Assembly: GCF_025370755.1 (NCBI RefSeq)
Contig: NZ_JAMXFC010000011.1
Span: forward strand, 1 to 64,000
Length of the DNA: 64,000 bases
Source: Laspinema sp. D2d
Lineage (GTDB): Bacteria > Cyanobacteriota > Cyanobacteriia > Cyanobacteriales > Laspinemataceae
Direction: 5' to 3'
In this document: positions 36,345 through 47,345 of the stretch, one piece after another
How the letters are laid out: every line of letters begins with the position of its first letter
Position numbering within the stretch: the stretch's first letter is position 1
Program-made: the position numbers and the translations under genes
The notes under the pieces: model-generated
Database searches by the model: none
Told to the model about the DNA's origin: nothing
What the model saw: the letters and a program-made list of their open reading frames with translations, nothing else

Positions 36345-36660
36345 GTTTTTTCGGGGCGATCGCCCGGTAACTCCCCTGATTCAACTCTTTACCTTGCAAA
36401 CTGGCTTAACGAGTTTACTTTAGCTTTTCATCCCTTCTAAAGTCTTAAAAAAACCACGTTTCTCGACTCGTTCTTGTTAGGGTTAAATGGGGAAGTTTTT
36501 TTTCTGCTTATCCCCAATATTTCGCCCCTGTAAAGGGGCGTTAAAGGAGATTTATAGATTTTAGACTACAGGGGTCCGAAACACACTGATTGACGCTTCT
36601 AGCAGGGGATATTCTTTCCAGATTCAGCCCGGATTGAATCAGGAGAATCCCAATACAACT
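36345..36660. other. Intergenic region between the convergent cysW and hetR
   Basis: About 316 bp without a gene. It contains a hairpin at 36523-36540 (CGCCCCT/AGGGGCG, GTAA loop) but no T-run on either strand, so its role in termination is uncertain. Confidence 0.45.
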
Positions 36661-38195
<1,535 letters not shown>

Positions 38196-40124
38196 TTAAG
38201 GGGTTAGTTCTTCAACAATTATCCAATTTCCCGCGCAATTCTGACGGCCCAAAATAGTTAGGGGTCGTTCATCCTGGCACTGCTGTAATTGACAGTCTAT
38301 TTCTGCACGCAAGGTAACGAGACTCCAAGTTTGACCTGCCATTTCTACTGGATGCGTCAAAATAATTGAATAATCCTGCAATCCTTTGTATTGCAATATT
38401 CCTGTAAATTGTTGGCAATTATTAACCGAGTGATGTGCAACTGAGGATTTGATATGACTTGAAACTATTTTTTGAGTCTCTGGGATTTCAGATTTAAGAA
38501 CGGAAAGAAAACTCAAGTCGTCACGATAACCTGGAGGATGAATTTTACTTTTGATGGGGCGATCGCCACTAAGAGGATATTGGTCTGGATTTTCCAAATA
38601 AAATTTCTGGCAATCTAACCAGTCTTCCTGATCAGGAGTCAGATTAAATAAAGGGACCAGGGCTGCTGGGGCGATCGCATCCTTGAGTAACGCCATTTGC
38701 AAGACTCGTACAGGCAAATCCCTAGGTTGACAATTTTTTTCCACACAAAGGGCTGCTGCCATTCCTGCCGCTTGTCCAATTCCCATCACCACAGGTTGCA
38801 GACGAGTGGCCCCATTTGCAATATGAGACACAGAAATATTTTTTTCACAAACTAACAGTCCATCTGTTTCCAATGGCACCAAAGAACCATAAGGAATCGT
38901 AAAGGGAGTCCCAGTCCAGCGCCCACCCCAACGAATGGATTTGGGGGCCAGTTTGAAAACAGGGTCCAAACTTTCTAAATGGGGATAATGATGATCATTG
39001 GCATAATTCCCCAAAGAGATCGCATCACACACTCCTGCGTTGTCCACAGATAATTGAGCGACTCGTCCCCCAATCGCAGGCAAAATATCCTGTTCTATAA
39101 CAGTTTTGACCCCTACCAGACGTCTGCTTTCTCGATAATAGGGATGCAAAGCATAGGCTCCACCCCCCAAACTAGGAGTTATAAAAAAATTGCAGTGGCC
39201 TTTGACTTCTTTTATATCAACTGGGAAAATTCCCTCTGCTAAACCATAGCGAGGCCCCAGCTCAGTTTGGATAAAACGCGCAAAACTTTGGGAATGCCAT
39301 CGCGCCTCCTGAAAAAACTCTAAACGAGATGCTGCCGTTTCCAGCAGTCGCCCAACCCCTTCTCCATAATCATTCCCCTGGATCGGCCAATTTATCATGA
39401 AGCGATTTCCAGGTAATCTGCCGTAATTGAGAAAAGCCTCAGGGCCATAGTTCTCCCAAGCCTGCAAAAAGCGATCGGCATCGTCAATCGGAGGTACCGG
39501 AATTTCCGCAGCAGTCGCCCCTTCCCCATAATCCTGCATCACCACTACCCAGGTAGGCACTTGTACGGGATATCGTTTTGTAAGGGAATTGGGGCCAACA
39601 GGTGCACTGGGTTCATTCCACTCTCCTTGAAATTCCCAACCCCAACGATAGGGAATTTGTGCCAACTCCAGCAAATCTCCTAGTTCCGTCCCATCCAAAG
39701 TGACTTGCGCTTTGACAAGAAAATCTTGAAAACGAACTCCTGCGATCGCATTGCCGTCACGTAACACTTCCACAGGAACTTGACCAGAAATCCAGTGCAA
39801 ATTCGGCAGATCTTTCACCCAATCTGCAAAAATTTGGGCTGCAGTGCGTGGGTCAAACGTGAAAAAACTGACCCACCCATGATCCAACCCTTCTACTTGA
39901 CGAGATTCCAAAGACTTTAAAAAAGCACCCCATAAACCAGTTTGAAATGCCGCTAGTTCATTCCCATCAGGGGCCGTTACCCCTGCACTGGTGAGCATTC
40001 CTCCTAACCAAGGAAATTCGCTGACTAAAACCGTTTGAACACCACGTCGCGCCGCTTGAATTGCGGCAATAGTCCCCCCCGTACTGCCACCCACCACTAA
40101 AACATCAGCTTGAATTTCGTCCAT
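38196..40124 (-). CDS. FAD-dependent oxidoreductase (FAD_oxidored family)
   Basis: A 642-residue flavoprotein of unknown substrate. The N-terminal dinucleotide-binding motif VVGGSTGGTIAAIQAARRG (about 8-26), then FPWLGGMLTSAG, GTELGDLLELA and, near 400-500, LETDGLLVCEKNISVS with a GIGQAAGMAAALC helix place it in the FAD_oxidored family. The last ~120 residues are not typical. ATG 40124 is preferred; the ATG at 40223 adds 33 residues before the FAD motif that are not family-like. No twin-arginine signal is visible. No linked genes suggest a pathway. Confidence 0.83.
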   Translation of the reverse strand: MDEIQADVLVVGGSTGGTIAAIQAARRGVQTVLVSEFPWLGGMLTSAGVTAPDGNELAAFQTGLWGAFLKSLESRQVEGLDHGWVSFFTFDPRTAAQIFADWVKDLPNLHWISGQVPVEVLRDGNAIAGVRFQDFLVKAQVTLDGTELGDLLELAQIPYRWGWEFQGEWNEPSAPVGPNSLTKRYPVQVPTWVVVMQDYGEGATAAEIPVPPIDDADRFLQAWENYGPEAFLNYGRLPGNRFMINWPIQGNDYGEGVGRLLETAASRLEFFQEARWHSQSFARFIQTELGPRYGLAEGIFPVDIKEVKGHCNFFITPSLGGGAYALHPYYRESRRLVGVKTVIEQDILPAIGGRVAQLSVDNAGVCDAISLGNYANDHHYPHLESLDPVFKLAPKSIRWGGRWTGTPFTIPYGSLVPLETDGLLVCEKNISVSHIANGATRLQPVVMGIGQAAGMAAALCVEKNCQPRDLPVRVLQMALLKDAIAPAALVPLFNLTPDQEDWLDCQKFYLENPDQYPLSGDRPIKSKIHPPGYRDDLSFLSVLKSEIPETQKIVSSHIKSSVAHHSVNNCQQFTGILQYKGLQDYSIILTHPVEMAGQTWSLVTLRAEIDCQLQQCQDERPLTILGRQNCAGNWIIVEELTP

Positions 40125-40335
40125 ATAGTCATATAGATAGAGATTAAACGTCACGAGAGAAAATCCCAGAGGCGATCGCGCTTGAGTTACAAGATATGAG
40201 TAGGGATGCGATCGCTCAGACAAGACCTTACTTTTCTATCAGGGACCTGAACGCGATCGCCTTCAGGAGTCAGAACCCGCGTGTTAAGCTAAATTCATCC
40301 AAACTGTCCACCCGACAAGCTTTCTGGAGGTCAAA

Positions 40336-40566
40336 ATGTCCACTTCAACTACCCAAGATTTAATTGAAACGGCGATCGGTCAACTCCAACAGCTACCCCC
40401 TCAGCAGCAGCAACAAGTCTTAGACTACATTGAATTTTTGGCTCAAAAATACATCGAACCTCAACCCCCTAAACCCCGCATCCCTGGCTTACATCGAGGG
40501 ATGGGTTGGATCAGCGATGATTTCAACGATCCCATTCCCCCTGAGTATTGGAGTGATAAATCATAA
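40336..40566 (+). CDS. DUF2281-type protein, orphan antitoxin-like
   Basis: A 76-residue protein with a helical N-terminus (LIETAIGQLQQLPPQQQQQVLDYIEFLAQK) and the C-terminal pattern PGLHRGMGWISDDFNDPIPPEYW seen in small antitoxins that pair with PIN-type toxins. TCTGGAGG gives a good ribosome site before the ATG. No toxin-like gene follows: the next 110 bp are repeats and then the polysaccharide exporter. It may be a solitary antitoxin or have another role. Confidence 0.72.
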   Translation: MSTSTTQDLIETAIGQLQQLPPQQQQQVLDYIEFLAQKYIEPQPPKPRIPGLHRGMGWISDDFNDPIPPEYWSDKS

Positions 40567-40580
40567 AATTGCTCCTGGAG

Positions 40581-40670
40581 CCTTCATCTAGCCCAGAACA
40601 ATATAAAAAGGTAAAGGGAAAATTTTAAATATTAATCCTTCATCCAGCCCAGAACAATATAAAAAGGTAA
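40581..40670 (+). repeat. 34-bp direct repeat, two copies, before wzm
   Basis: Copies at 40581-40614 and 40637-40670 begin CCTTCATC and end AAAAAGGTAA, differ at one base, and repeat with a 56-bp period. They end 9 bp before the wzm start, so the second copy places AAAAAGG near the ribosome-binding position. Confidence 0.9.
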
Positions 40671-40679
40671 TATGTATCC

Positions 40680-41549
40680 ATGCCTAAGTTTGGAGAACAT
40701 ATTGAAAGGAGTTTAGGCGTGGAAGCCAGCAATAGAGCAGTTATTATTCGTCCAGGGAATCAGTCTTTAGTCCAAGCAGTGCGAGAGTTTTGGGCTTATC
40801 GCGATTTACTGTATATCCTGGCTGCTAGGGAAGTTAGTGTTAGGTACAAGCAAACGGCGATCGGCATTGCTTGGGTAGTCTTGCAGCCATTGATGACCAC
40901 ACTCATATTTACTTTAATTTTTGGTCGCTTTGCCAAAATTCCCTCTGATGGTATCCCTTATACAGTTTTTGCGTACTCAGCATTGGTGTTATGGGGGCTA
41001 TTCTCCCAAGGACTGACTAGGGCTGGGGAAAGTATCATTGCGGATGAAAGATTGATTACCAAAGTTTACTTTCCTCGTCTGGTAATTCCCTTTGCGGCGG
41101 TGGGTTCCGCGTGGATTGACTTTGCTGTATCCCTGTTTATCCTTTTGCCCCTGACATATATATATGGACTTAGACCCACTGCCAGTCTCTTGCTAATTCC
41201 TGTGGTCATGGTTGTCGTGATGATATTGGCTGCGGGGATGGGAACATTATTGGCTAGTCTAAATGTCAGGTATAGAGATTTTCGCTATGTCACCCCATTT
41301 CTGATCCAGATTTGGCTATATGCTTCACCCATTGTCTATCCAGTCAGCATTGTTCCCGATTCTCTCCGGATGTGGTATTATCTTAACCCAATGGCAGGGT
41401 TGATTGAGACATTTCGCTTTGCTGTGACTGGACAAGGAAGTTTTAGTTGGATAGGATGTGGGATTAGTGCCGTTACCTCTGCTGTTATGTTTGCGCTTGG
41501 CTTAACAGTGTTCAGGCAGGTCGAGCGAAGTTTTGCAGATTTTATCTAG
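40680..41549 (+). CDS. wzm: Polysaccharide ABC exporter permease Wzm
   Basis: ABC-2-type membrane subunit for export of a finished, lipid-linked glycan across the inner membrane (289 residues, six predicted helices). Typical features: an N-terminal amphipathic region with YRDLLYILAAREVSVRYKQT, GIAWVVLQPL, VYFPRLVIP, and the YASPIVYPVS loop before the fifth helix. It is the first gene of the large plus-strand cluster and is followed 2 bp later by wzt. Confidence 0.93.
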   Translation: MPKFGEHIERSLGVEASNRAVIIRPGNQSLVQAVREFWAYRDLLYILAAREVSVRYKQTAIGIAWVVLQPLMTTLIFTLIFGRFAKIPSDGIPYTVFAYSALVLWGLFSQGLTRAGESIIADERLITKVYFPRLVIPFAAVGSAWIDFAVSLFILLPLTYIYGLRPTASLLLIPVVMVVVMILAAGMGTLLASLNVRYRDFRYVTPFLIQIWLYASPIVYPVSIVPDSLRMWYYLNPMAGLIETFRFAVTGQGSFSWIGCGISAVTSAVMFALGLTVFRQVERSFADFI

Positions 41550-41551
41550 GG

Positions 41552-42820
41552 ATGAGCATGAAGCCAATTATCTCTGTTAGAGACTTGGGAAAAATGTATC
41601 GCATTCGGTCGGAGGAAAAGAAGCGATATCTAACCCTTCGGGATGAGTTGGCTGAGGGGTTTCGGAAACTTTGGAATGGTAAATTGGATCAATCCACAAC
41701 CGAAGAATTTTGGGCTTTAAAAGATATTAATTTTGATATTTATCCTGGTGAAGTAGTTGGCATTATTGGGCGAAATGGTGCGGGGAAGAGTACATTATTA
41801 AAGATTTTATCCCGAATTACGCCACCTACCAAAGGAGAGGCCATTTTGGGAGGACGAGTGGGTTCCCTGTTAGAGGTAGGAACTGGGTTTCATCCAGAAT
41901 TGACGGGAAGGGAAAATATTTATCTTAGTGGTGCCATTCTGGGGATGACCAGGGCGGAGATTAAGCGAAAGTTTGATGAAATTGTGGCATTTGCTGACAT
42001 AGAAAAGTTTATTGATACGCCCGTAAAGCGATATTCTTCAGGGATGTATGTAAGATTGGCATTTGGAGTAGCGGCTCATTTGGAACCAGAAATTTTGATT
42101 GTAGATGAAGTTCTTGCTGTAGGTGATGCTCAGTTTCAAAAAAAGTGTTTGGGGAAAATGGGGGAGGTGGCAAAAGGAGGAAGAACAGTATTATTCGTAA
42201 GTCACAGTATGCCTATGATTACATCTCTTTGCCCCAAGTGTATTTTGCTTGATGCTGGTCGAATTTCCCAAATGGGTTCTACTTCTGATCTCATAATTTA
42301 TTATTTTAATCCAGAATCTTCACCCGCTTCAGTTGATTTTACTAAATTTCCTCAACCAATAGGTGATGAGTATGCTATTTTGCTGGCTGGTTCTGTTAAT
42401 AAAATAGATTTTGAAAAATTGGCTACAGAGGTTCAAATTCAAGAACCAATCAAAGTGCAAATGAAATATAGAATTCTTCAAAAAACTCATATTAAGTTTG
42501 TGCCAAATTTTCATTTTTATCAATCGGATGGCACCTGTGCATTCGTATCATCAGATCAAGAGGCAAAAATTATGGATCCAGGTGATTACATTGCAGAATG
42601 TCGGATTCCCGGAAATTTTTTAAATGAGGGAGTTTATTTTGTAGGTTTGGCTTTAAGCTCATTTGAATCAACGGTCAAAGTCCATTTTTACGAAAAAAAT
42701 ACACTTTCTTTTAATGTAAAAGATCCAATCGAAGGGACTCCTGGTAGAAATGGCTACATAGGACCAATTCCAGGAGTTGTTAGACCTCAATTGAAATGGA
42801 ATGTTGCAGAAATGCTATGA
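41552..42820 (+). CDS. wzt: Polysaccharide ABC exporter ATPase Wzt with C-terminal glycan-recognition domain
   Basis: ATPase partner of Wzm, 422 residues. Walker [10 protein letters not shown] (73-81), the family-specific [16 protein letters not shown], signature [11 protein letters not shown], Walker [13 protein letters not shown]. After about residue 255 a beta-rich region of ~165 residues follows, corresponding to the C-terminal domain that in E. coli O9a-type Wzt recognises the modified chain end. This suggests export of a chain with a defined, perhaps methylated, terminus. The stop overlaps the rfbF start (ATGA). Confidence 0.92.
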   Translation: MSMKPIISVRDLGKMYRIRSEEKKRYLTLRDELAEGFRKLWNGKLDQSTTEEFWALKDINFDIYPGEVVGIIGRNGAGKSTLLKILSRITPPTKGEAILGGRVGSLLEVGTGFHPELTGRENIYLSGAILGMTRAEIKRKFDEIVAFADIEKFIDTPVKRYSSGMYVRLAFGVAAHLEPEILIVDEVLAVGDAQFQKKCLGKMGEVAKGGRTVLFVSHSMPMITSLCPKCILLDAGRISQMGSTSDLIIYYFNPESSPASVDFTKFPQPIGDEYAILLAGSVNKIDFEKLATEVQIQEPIKVQMKYRILQKTHIKFVPNFHFYQSDGTCAFVSSDQEAKIMDPGDYIAECRIPGNFLNEGVYFVGLALSSFESTVKVHFYEKNTLSFNVKDPIEGTPGRNGYIGPIPGVVRPQLKWNVAEML

Positions 42821-43587
42821 AAGCCGTTATTTTAGCAGGAGGATATGGCACTCGCCTGAGTGAAGAAACGCATCTCAAACCAAAGCCAATGGTAGAGATT
42901 GGAGAACGCCCCATTCTTTGGCACATCATGAAGTCTTACTCAGCTTATGGAGTTAACAATTTTATTATTTGTTGTGGCTATAAAGGCTATATAATTAAAG
43001 AATATTTTGCCAACTACTTTTTACATATGTCTGATGTCACCTTTGATATGCAATCCAATCAAATGGAAGTACATCATAAACATACTGAACCCTGGCGAGT
43101 AACCCTTGTAGATACAGGAGAAAATACTCTGACTGGTGGGCGGTTGAAACGAGTTAAAGATTATGTAGGAAATGAAACTTTTTGCTTTACTTATGGCGAT
43201 GGAGTCAGTGACATTGATATTAGCAAATTAATTAATTATCATCAGAAAAACGGCTTATTGGCAACAATTACAGCCGTACAACCACCTGGTCGGTATGGGG
43301 CATTAAATATTGATCCACAAGGGCGAGTATTGAATTTTCAGGAAAAACCGCAAGGGGATGGGGGATGGATTAATGGTGGCTATTTTGTGTTAGAACCCCA
43401 GGTATTCGATTTTATTGAAGGGGATAAGACCAGTTGGGAAAGTGATCCATTGCAAGAAATAGCCCGTAAAAATCAACTAACTGCGTTTAATCACTATGGA
43501 TTTTGGCAGCCAATGGACACCCTCAGAGACAGGAATCTGTTGGAAGAATTGTGGTGTTCCGGACAAGCTCCTTGGAAGGTATGGTAA
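42817..43587 (+). CDS. rfbF: Glucose-1-phosphate cytidylyltransferase
   Basis: Makes CDP-glucose from glucose-1-phosphate and CTP, the first step to CDP-linked deoxysugars. The 256-residue protein starts with the nucleotidyl-transferase loop [13 protein letters not shown] followed by KPKPMVEIG. It continues with [19 protein letters not shown] and [10 protein letters not shown], which are characteristic for the CDP-specific group rather than for RfbA. ATG 42817 overlaps the wzt stop (ATGA). It overlaps rfbG by one base. Confidence 0.95.
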   Translation: MKAVILAGGYGTRLSEETHLKPKPMVEIGERPILWHIMKSYSAYGVNNFIICCGYKGYIIKEYFANYFLHMSDVTFDMQSNQMEVHHKHTEPWRVTLVDTGENTLTGGRLKRVKDYVGNETFCFTYGDGVSDIDISKLINYHQKNGLLATITAVQPPGRYGALNIDPQGRVLNFQEKPQGDGGWINGGYFVLEPQVFDFIEGDKTSWESDPLQEIARKNQLTAFNHYGFWQPMDTLRDRNLLEELWCSGQAPWKVW

Positions 43588-44684
43588 TGGAGCCTAGTTT
43601 TTGGCAGGGAAAACGAGTTTTTCTCACAGGTCATACGGGTTTCAAGGGCAGTTGGTTGGCTTTGTGGCTTCAATCCTTGGGGGCGATCGTCGTGGGTTAT
43701 GCCTTGGAACCTGCTACTCAACCGAGTTTATTTCAACTGGCTAGAGTGGCACAGGGAATGACTTCTGTGTTCGGAGATATCCGAGAACTCCCTAGATTAA
43801 AGCAAGTCATGGCTGAGTTTAGCCCAGAGATTGTTTTTCATTTGGTAGCACAGGCATTAGTCCGAGAGTCCTACCAAAACCCTGTAGATACCTATGCCAC
43901 AAATGTCATGGGTACGGTTAATCTCCTAGAAGCAGTGCGCCAAACCAAGGGAGTCCGGGCCGTTGTCAATGTTACTTCCGATAAATGTTATGAAAATCGC
44001 GAGTGGGATTGGGGATATCGAGAAACTGAGCCACTCGGTGGGTACGACCCCTACAGTAGTAGTAAGGCTTGTGCTGAACTGGTAACAGGGGCTTACCGTA
44101 ATTCGTTTTTTAATGTTGATAATTATTTAGAACATAGAATTGCAGTTGCTACAGCTAGAGCAGGTAATGTGATTGGGGGGGGTGATTGGGCAGTTGATCG
44201 CCTAGTCCCTGATTGCTTACGAGCTTTTGAAAAGGGACAATTGGTGAAATTACGCTCCCCCCATGCCATCCGTCCTTGGCAATATGTAATTGAGCCCCTC
44301 TCCGGTTATTTACTTCTGGCTGAAAAGCTTCTGAGTTCAGAGGGCTGTCGTTATTCTTGTGCTTGGAATTTTGGGCCCGATGCCAAAGGGGATGCAACGG
44401 TGGGTAAAGTAGCAACGACCCTAGCTCATCTTTGGGGCAAAAATGCAGGAGTTGAAATAGACGCTTGCGAAAATCATCCCCATGAAGCTGGGCTATTGAG
44501 GTTGGATATTACTCGGGCTCGGACTGAGCTAGGATGGCAACCCTGCTGGTCTGTAAAACAGGCACTCCAAGCTACTGTTGATTGGCATCAGGCTTGGTTG
44601 CGAGGGCAAGATATGCGGGAATATTCTTTATCGCAAATTGCTGCATATCAAGAAACTCAATCAACTTTGGTTAATGCCCTATGA
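43587..44684 (+). CDS. rfbG: CDP-glucose 4,6-dehydratase
   Basis: NAD-dependent SDR enzyme giving CDP-4-keto-6-deoxyglucose; 365 residues. Motifs: TGHTGFKGSWL (RfbG-type Rossmann loop), HLVAQALVRESY, VTSDKCYEN, YSSSKACAEL with the catalytic Tyr/Lys, and GNVIGGGDWA. The start is ATG 43587, sharing a base with the rfbF stop (TAATG); an ATG at 43581 is a close alternative. rfbH, which would take the product toward 3,6-dideoxyhexoses, is absent; an epimerase and C-methyltransferase follow instead. Confidence 0.95.
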   Translation: MEPSFWQGKRVFLTGHTGFKGSWLALWLQSLGAIVVGYALEPATQPSLFQLARVAQGMTSVFGDIRELPRLKQVMAEFSPEIVFHLVAQALVRESYQNPVDTYATNVMGTVNLLEAVRQTKGVRAVVNVTSDKCYENREWDWGYRETEPLGGYDPYSSSKACAELVTGAYRNSFFNVDNYLEHRIAVATARAGNVIGGGDWAVDRLVPDCLRAFEKGQLVKLRSPHAIRPWQYVIEPLSGYLLLAEKLLSSEGCRYSCAWNFGPDAKGDATVGKVATTLAHLWGKNAGVEIDACENHPHEAGLLRLDITRARTELGWQPCWSVKQALQATVDWHQAWLRGQDMREYSLSQIAAYQETQSTLVNAL

Positions 44685-45232
44685 AAATTGTTTCTCCGCC
44701 AATTCAAGGGGTTTATCTTGTTGAAACTACACCCTTTCAGGATGAATGGGAAACTTTCTATCGCGCATTTTGCGATCGCGAACTTGATTCCCTATTGCAA
44801 GGGGAACCCATTCGTCAAGTCAATCTGTCTCGCACGGAAGCAATTGGTGCAATTCGAGGGCTGCACCTTCAATATCCACCTCATGCTGAAATGAAACTGC
44901 TCCGTTGCCTCACGGGTCGAGTTTGGGATGTGGCAGTGGATTTACGGGAAGGTTCAGCGACATTCTTGCAGTGGTATCAAGCCGAATTATCGGCGGCTAA
45001 TGCTGATATGATGGTGATTCCTCAAGGCTGCGCTCATGGTTTTCAATTATTAGAACCAGGGAGTGAGTTGCTTTATTTACACACCGCATATTATGATCCG
45101 AAATCTGAAGGAGGAATTCGCTATAGTGACCCTAAGATTAATATTCCTTGGCCATTGAAAGCAACAGATGTTTCCCCCCGCGATGCGTCTCATCCCTTAT
45201 TGTCTGAAGATTTCCGGGGGATTGTGATATGA
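44681..45232 (+). CDS. RmlC-like NDP-4-keto-6-deoxyhexose 3,5-epimerase
   Basis: A cupin-fold epimerase of 183 residues resembling RmlC. Conserved parts: IRGLHLQ (catalytic His), MKLLRCLTGRVWDVAVDLR, IPQGCAHGFQLLEPGSELLYLHTAYYDP. Sitting between rfbG and a C-methyltransferase with 4-bp overlaps on both sides, it is predicted to act on CDP-4-keto-6-deoxyhexose and change it at C-3 and/or C-5, rather than on dTDP-linked sugar. Whether it epimerises one or two centres cannot be decided here. Confidence 0.85.
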   Translation: MKIVSPPIQGVYLVETTPFQDEWETFYRAFCDRELDSLLQGEPIRQVNLSRTEAIGAIRGLHLQYPPHAEMKLLRCLTGRVWDVAVDLREGSATFLQWYQAELSAANADMMVIPQGCAHGFQLLEPGSELLYLHTAYYDPKSEGGIRYSDPKINIPWPLKATDVSPRDASHPLLSEDFRGIVI

Positions 45233-46458
45233 AATGTCGTCACTGTGGTTCCGAACTGAAATTACCTTTGGTGGATTTAGGTAGTGCGCCTCCTTCCAAT
45301 GCTTATCTGACTGAGCAGACTCTTCATGCTCCCGAACGCTGGTTTCCTTTGCGGGTGTTAGTCTGTGAATCCTGCTGGTTAGTCCAAACTGAAGATTTTG
45401 CTCAAGCGGATGAATTGTTTGATGCTGAGTATGCCTATTTCAGTGGGTTTTCTAGCAGTTGGCTGGCTCATTGCGATCGCTATGTTTCTGAGATGGTTGA
45501 GCGTTTTGGACTCAATCCAGACAGTTATGTAGTTGAGGTGGCAGCGAATGATGGTTATCTGTTGCAATATGTTCAGGGTCGTGGTATTCCCTGTTTAGGG
45601 ATTGAACCCACAGCGAGTACAGCAGCAGCGGCTCGTGGCAAGGGTATCTCAATTGTAGAAGAGTTTTTTGGGACTAAGTTAGCGAAAAAGTTAGCGAGTG
45701 AAGGAAAACAGGCGGATTTAACGATCGCCAATAATGTCTTAGCTCATGTACCCAATATCAATGATTTTGTTGAAGGCTTTGCCCTATTATTGAAACCCCA
45801 AGGAGTCGCAACCTTTGAGTTTCCCCATCTGTTGAGATTGATTGAAGAAAACCAGTTTGACACGATTTATCATGAGCATTTTTCCTATCTATCACTAACA
45901 GCAGTCAAACAAATTTTTGCTGCTAATGGTTTGATTGTTTTCGATGTGGAGGAACACCCGACTCATGGGGGTAGCCTACGAGTCTTTGCTCAACGGCAGG
46001 ATTTTGGGGTGCATCCGGTGAGCGATCGCGTCGAAAAATTAATGAACAAAGAGTTGAAAATTGGAATTTCAAATGCTGACTACTATGCTGATTTTCAGAC
46101 CCAACTTAATCATGTTAAAAATGATTTTTTGATCTTTTTGCTTGAGGCCAAACGCCACGGTAAAGTGGTCGTAGGTTATGGCGCAGCGGCCAAAGGAAAC
46201 ACCCTAATGAATTATGCGGGGATTCGTCCCGATTTAATTCCTTTTGTTGTGGATCGTAATCCAGCGAAGCAAGGAAAATTTATGCCTGGGAGTCGTATTT
46301 CGATAGTGGAGGAAAGCTATCTTAAAAATACCAAACCTCATTATGTAATGATTTTACCTTGGAATCTAAAAAAGGAAATAATGGTTCAACTTGAATATAT
46401 TCGGGAGTGGGATGGAGAGTTTGTAACGGCAGTTCCTCATCTGGAGGTAGCACCTTGA
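45229..46458 (+). CDS. NDP-sugar C-methyltransferase with N-terminal zinc domain
   Basis: A 409-residue S-adenosylmethionine enzyme of the TylC3/EvaC-type sugar C-methyltransferase group, predicted to add a branch methyl at C-3 of the 4-keto sugar. Parts: an N-terminal zinc-binding region with CRHCGSEL and CESCW, a methyltransferase core with VVEVAANDGYLLQYV, and the C-terminal domain with VVGYGAAAKGNTLMNYAG, all typical of this group. It overlaps its neighbours by 4 bp on either side. The regiochemistry is inferred from the family. Confidence 0.88.
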   Translation: MKCRHCGSELKLPLVDLGSAPPSNAYLTEQTLHAPERWFPLRVLVCESCWLVQTEDFAQADELFDAEYAYFSGFSSSWLAHCDRYVSEMVERFGLNPDSYVVEVAANDGYLLQYVQGRGIPCLGIEPTASTAAAARGKGISIVEEFFGTKLAKKLASEGKQADLTIANNVLAHVPNINDFVEGFALLLKPQGVATFEFPHLLRLIEENQFDTIYHEHFSYLSLTAVKQIFAANGLIVFDVEEHPTHGGSLRVFAQRQDFGVHPVSDRVEKLMNKELKIGISNADYYADFQTQLNHVKNDFLIFLLEAKRHGKVVVGYGAAAKGNTLMNYAGIRPDLIPFVVDRNPAKQGKFMPGSRISIVEESYLKNTKPHYVMILPWNLKKEIMVQLEYIREWDGEFVTAVPHLEVAP

Positions 46459-47345
46459 AAGTTGCAATTACCGGAGCTACTGGTTTTATTGGTCGCTATG
46501 TCCTTAGTCTTTTGTTAGAGCAAGGATATCAAGTATTAGTGATTGGTCGCTCTGCTCCTGCATTAGATTCTCGTTTAACCTTTGTTGAGGTAGATTTACT
46601 AAAAGAAAAAGAACATCGGTGGATTTCCGAATATCAACCTTCTCATCTCCTGCACTTGGCTTGGTATGCTGAACATGGAAAGTATTGGACATCACCATTT
46701 AACTTAAGTTGGTGTGATGCTACGGTTAAATTAATTCCTGCTTTTGTAGAACAAGGGGGAGAACGGGTAGTTGTGGCTGGGTCTTGTGCTGAATATGACT
46801 GGTCTTTTGGCTATTGCCATGAAGAGAAAACACCAAGTCATCCAACAACCTTATATGGCGTAGCAAAAGATTGTGTACGTCGTTTGGCAGAAAAAATTTG
46901 CGATCTTAAGGATGTATCTCTAGCTTGGGGTAGAATCTTTATGCCGTTTGGATTAGGAGAAAGCCCTCAACGGTTAATTCCTTCCATTATCCAGGCTTTT
47001 TTGAGGTTACGTCCACCTTTTGCCATAGGAATTTATCAATGGCGTGATATTCTGCCTGTTGAATTGGTTGCTGATGGGTTAATTTTTCTCACTAATCAAG
47101 AAGATTCGGATGTTTTCAATATCTGTTCGGGTCGTCCGATTCAACTGGCTGAAGTTATTCAGAAACTTGGTAAAATCCTAGCTCAAGATCCGAACTTTCT
47201 TTTATCAATGGGGCATTCTTCTGATGATGTAAATTCTTTTTTGGGGGGCAGTAACGCAGCTATTGTAGCAAAGGGCTGGGCTCCTGAATATTGTTTGGAA
47301 ACGAGTTTAGAAAAATACAGTAAGGTTTTGAGTTATACAAAATGA
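46455..47345 (+). CDS. NAD-dependent epimerase/reductase (SDR), likely 4-ketoreductase
   Basis: An extended SDR protein of 296 residues with the Rossmann motif TGATGFIGRYV, a short-form active site (AGSCAEYDW and LYGVAKDCV, with Tyr/Lys) and GRIFMPFG. In context it should reduce the 4-keto group of the methylated CDP sugar and finish the nucleotide-sugar. The start is taken as TTG 46455, which overlaps the methyltransferase stop by 4 bp and starts directly with KVAITGATG; the longer ATG reading at 46407 would overlap by 52 bp. Confidence 0.83.
   Translation: MKVAITGATGFIGRYVLSLLLEQGYQVLVIGRSAPALDSRLTFVEVDLLKEKEHRWISEYQPSHLLHLAWYAEHGKYWTSPFNLSWCDATVKLIPAFVEQGGERVVVAGSCAEYDWSFGYCHEEKTPSHPTTLYGVAKDCVRRLAEKICDLKDVSLAWGRIFMPFGLGESPQRLIPSIIQAFLRLRPPFAIGIYQWRDILPVELVADGLIFLTNQEDSDVFNICSGRPIQLAEVIQKLGKILAQDPNFLLSMGHSSDDVNSFLGGSNAAIVAKGWAPEYCLETSLEKYSKVLSYTK

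Noticed and set aside
36523-36540. Terminator between cysW and hetR
   Set aside because: A good 7-bp stem with a GTAA loop, but no T-run on either strand.
40336-40566. Complete toxin-antitoxin pair
   Set aside because: Only the antitoxin-like half is present; the next ORF is the Wzm permease.
40581-40670. CRISPR array
   Set aside because: Only two repeat copies, no array and no cas genes; the repeats sit in a promoter region.
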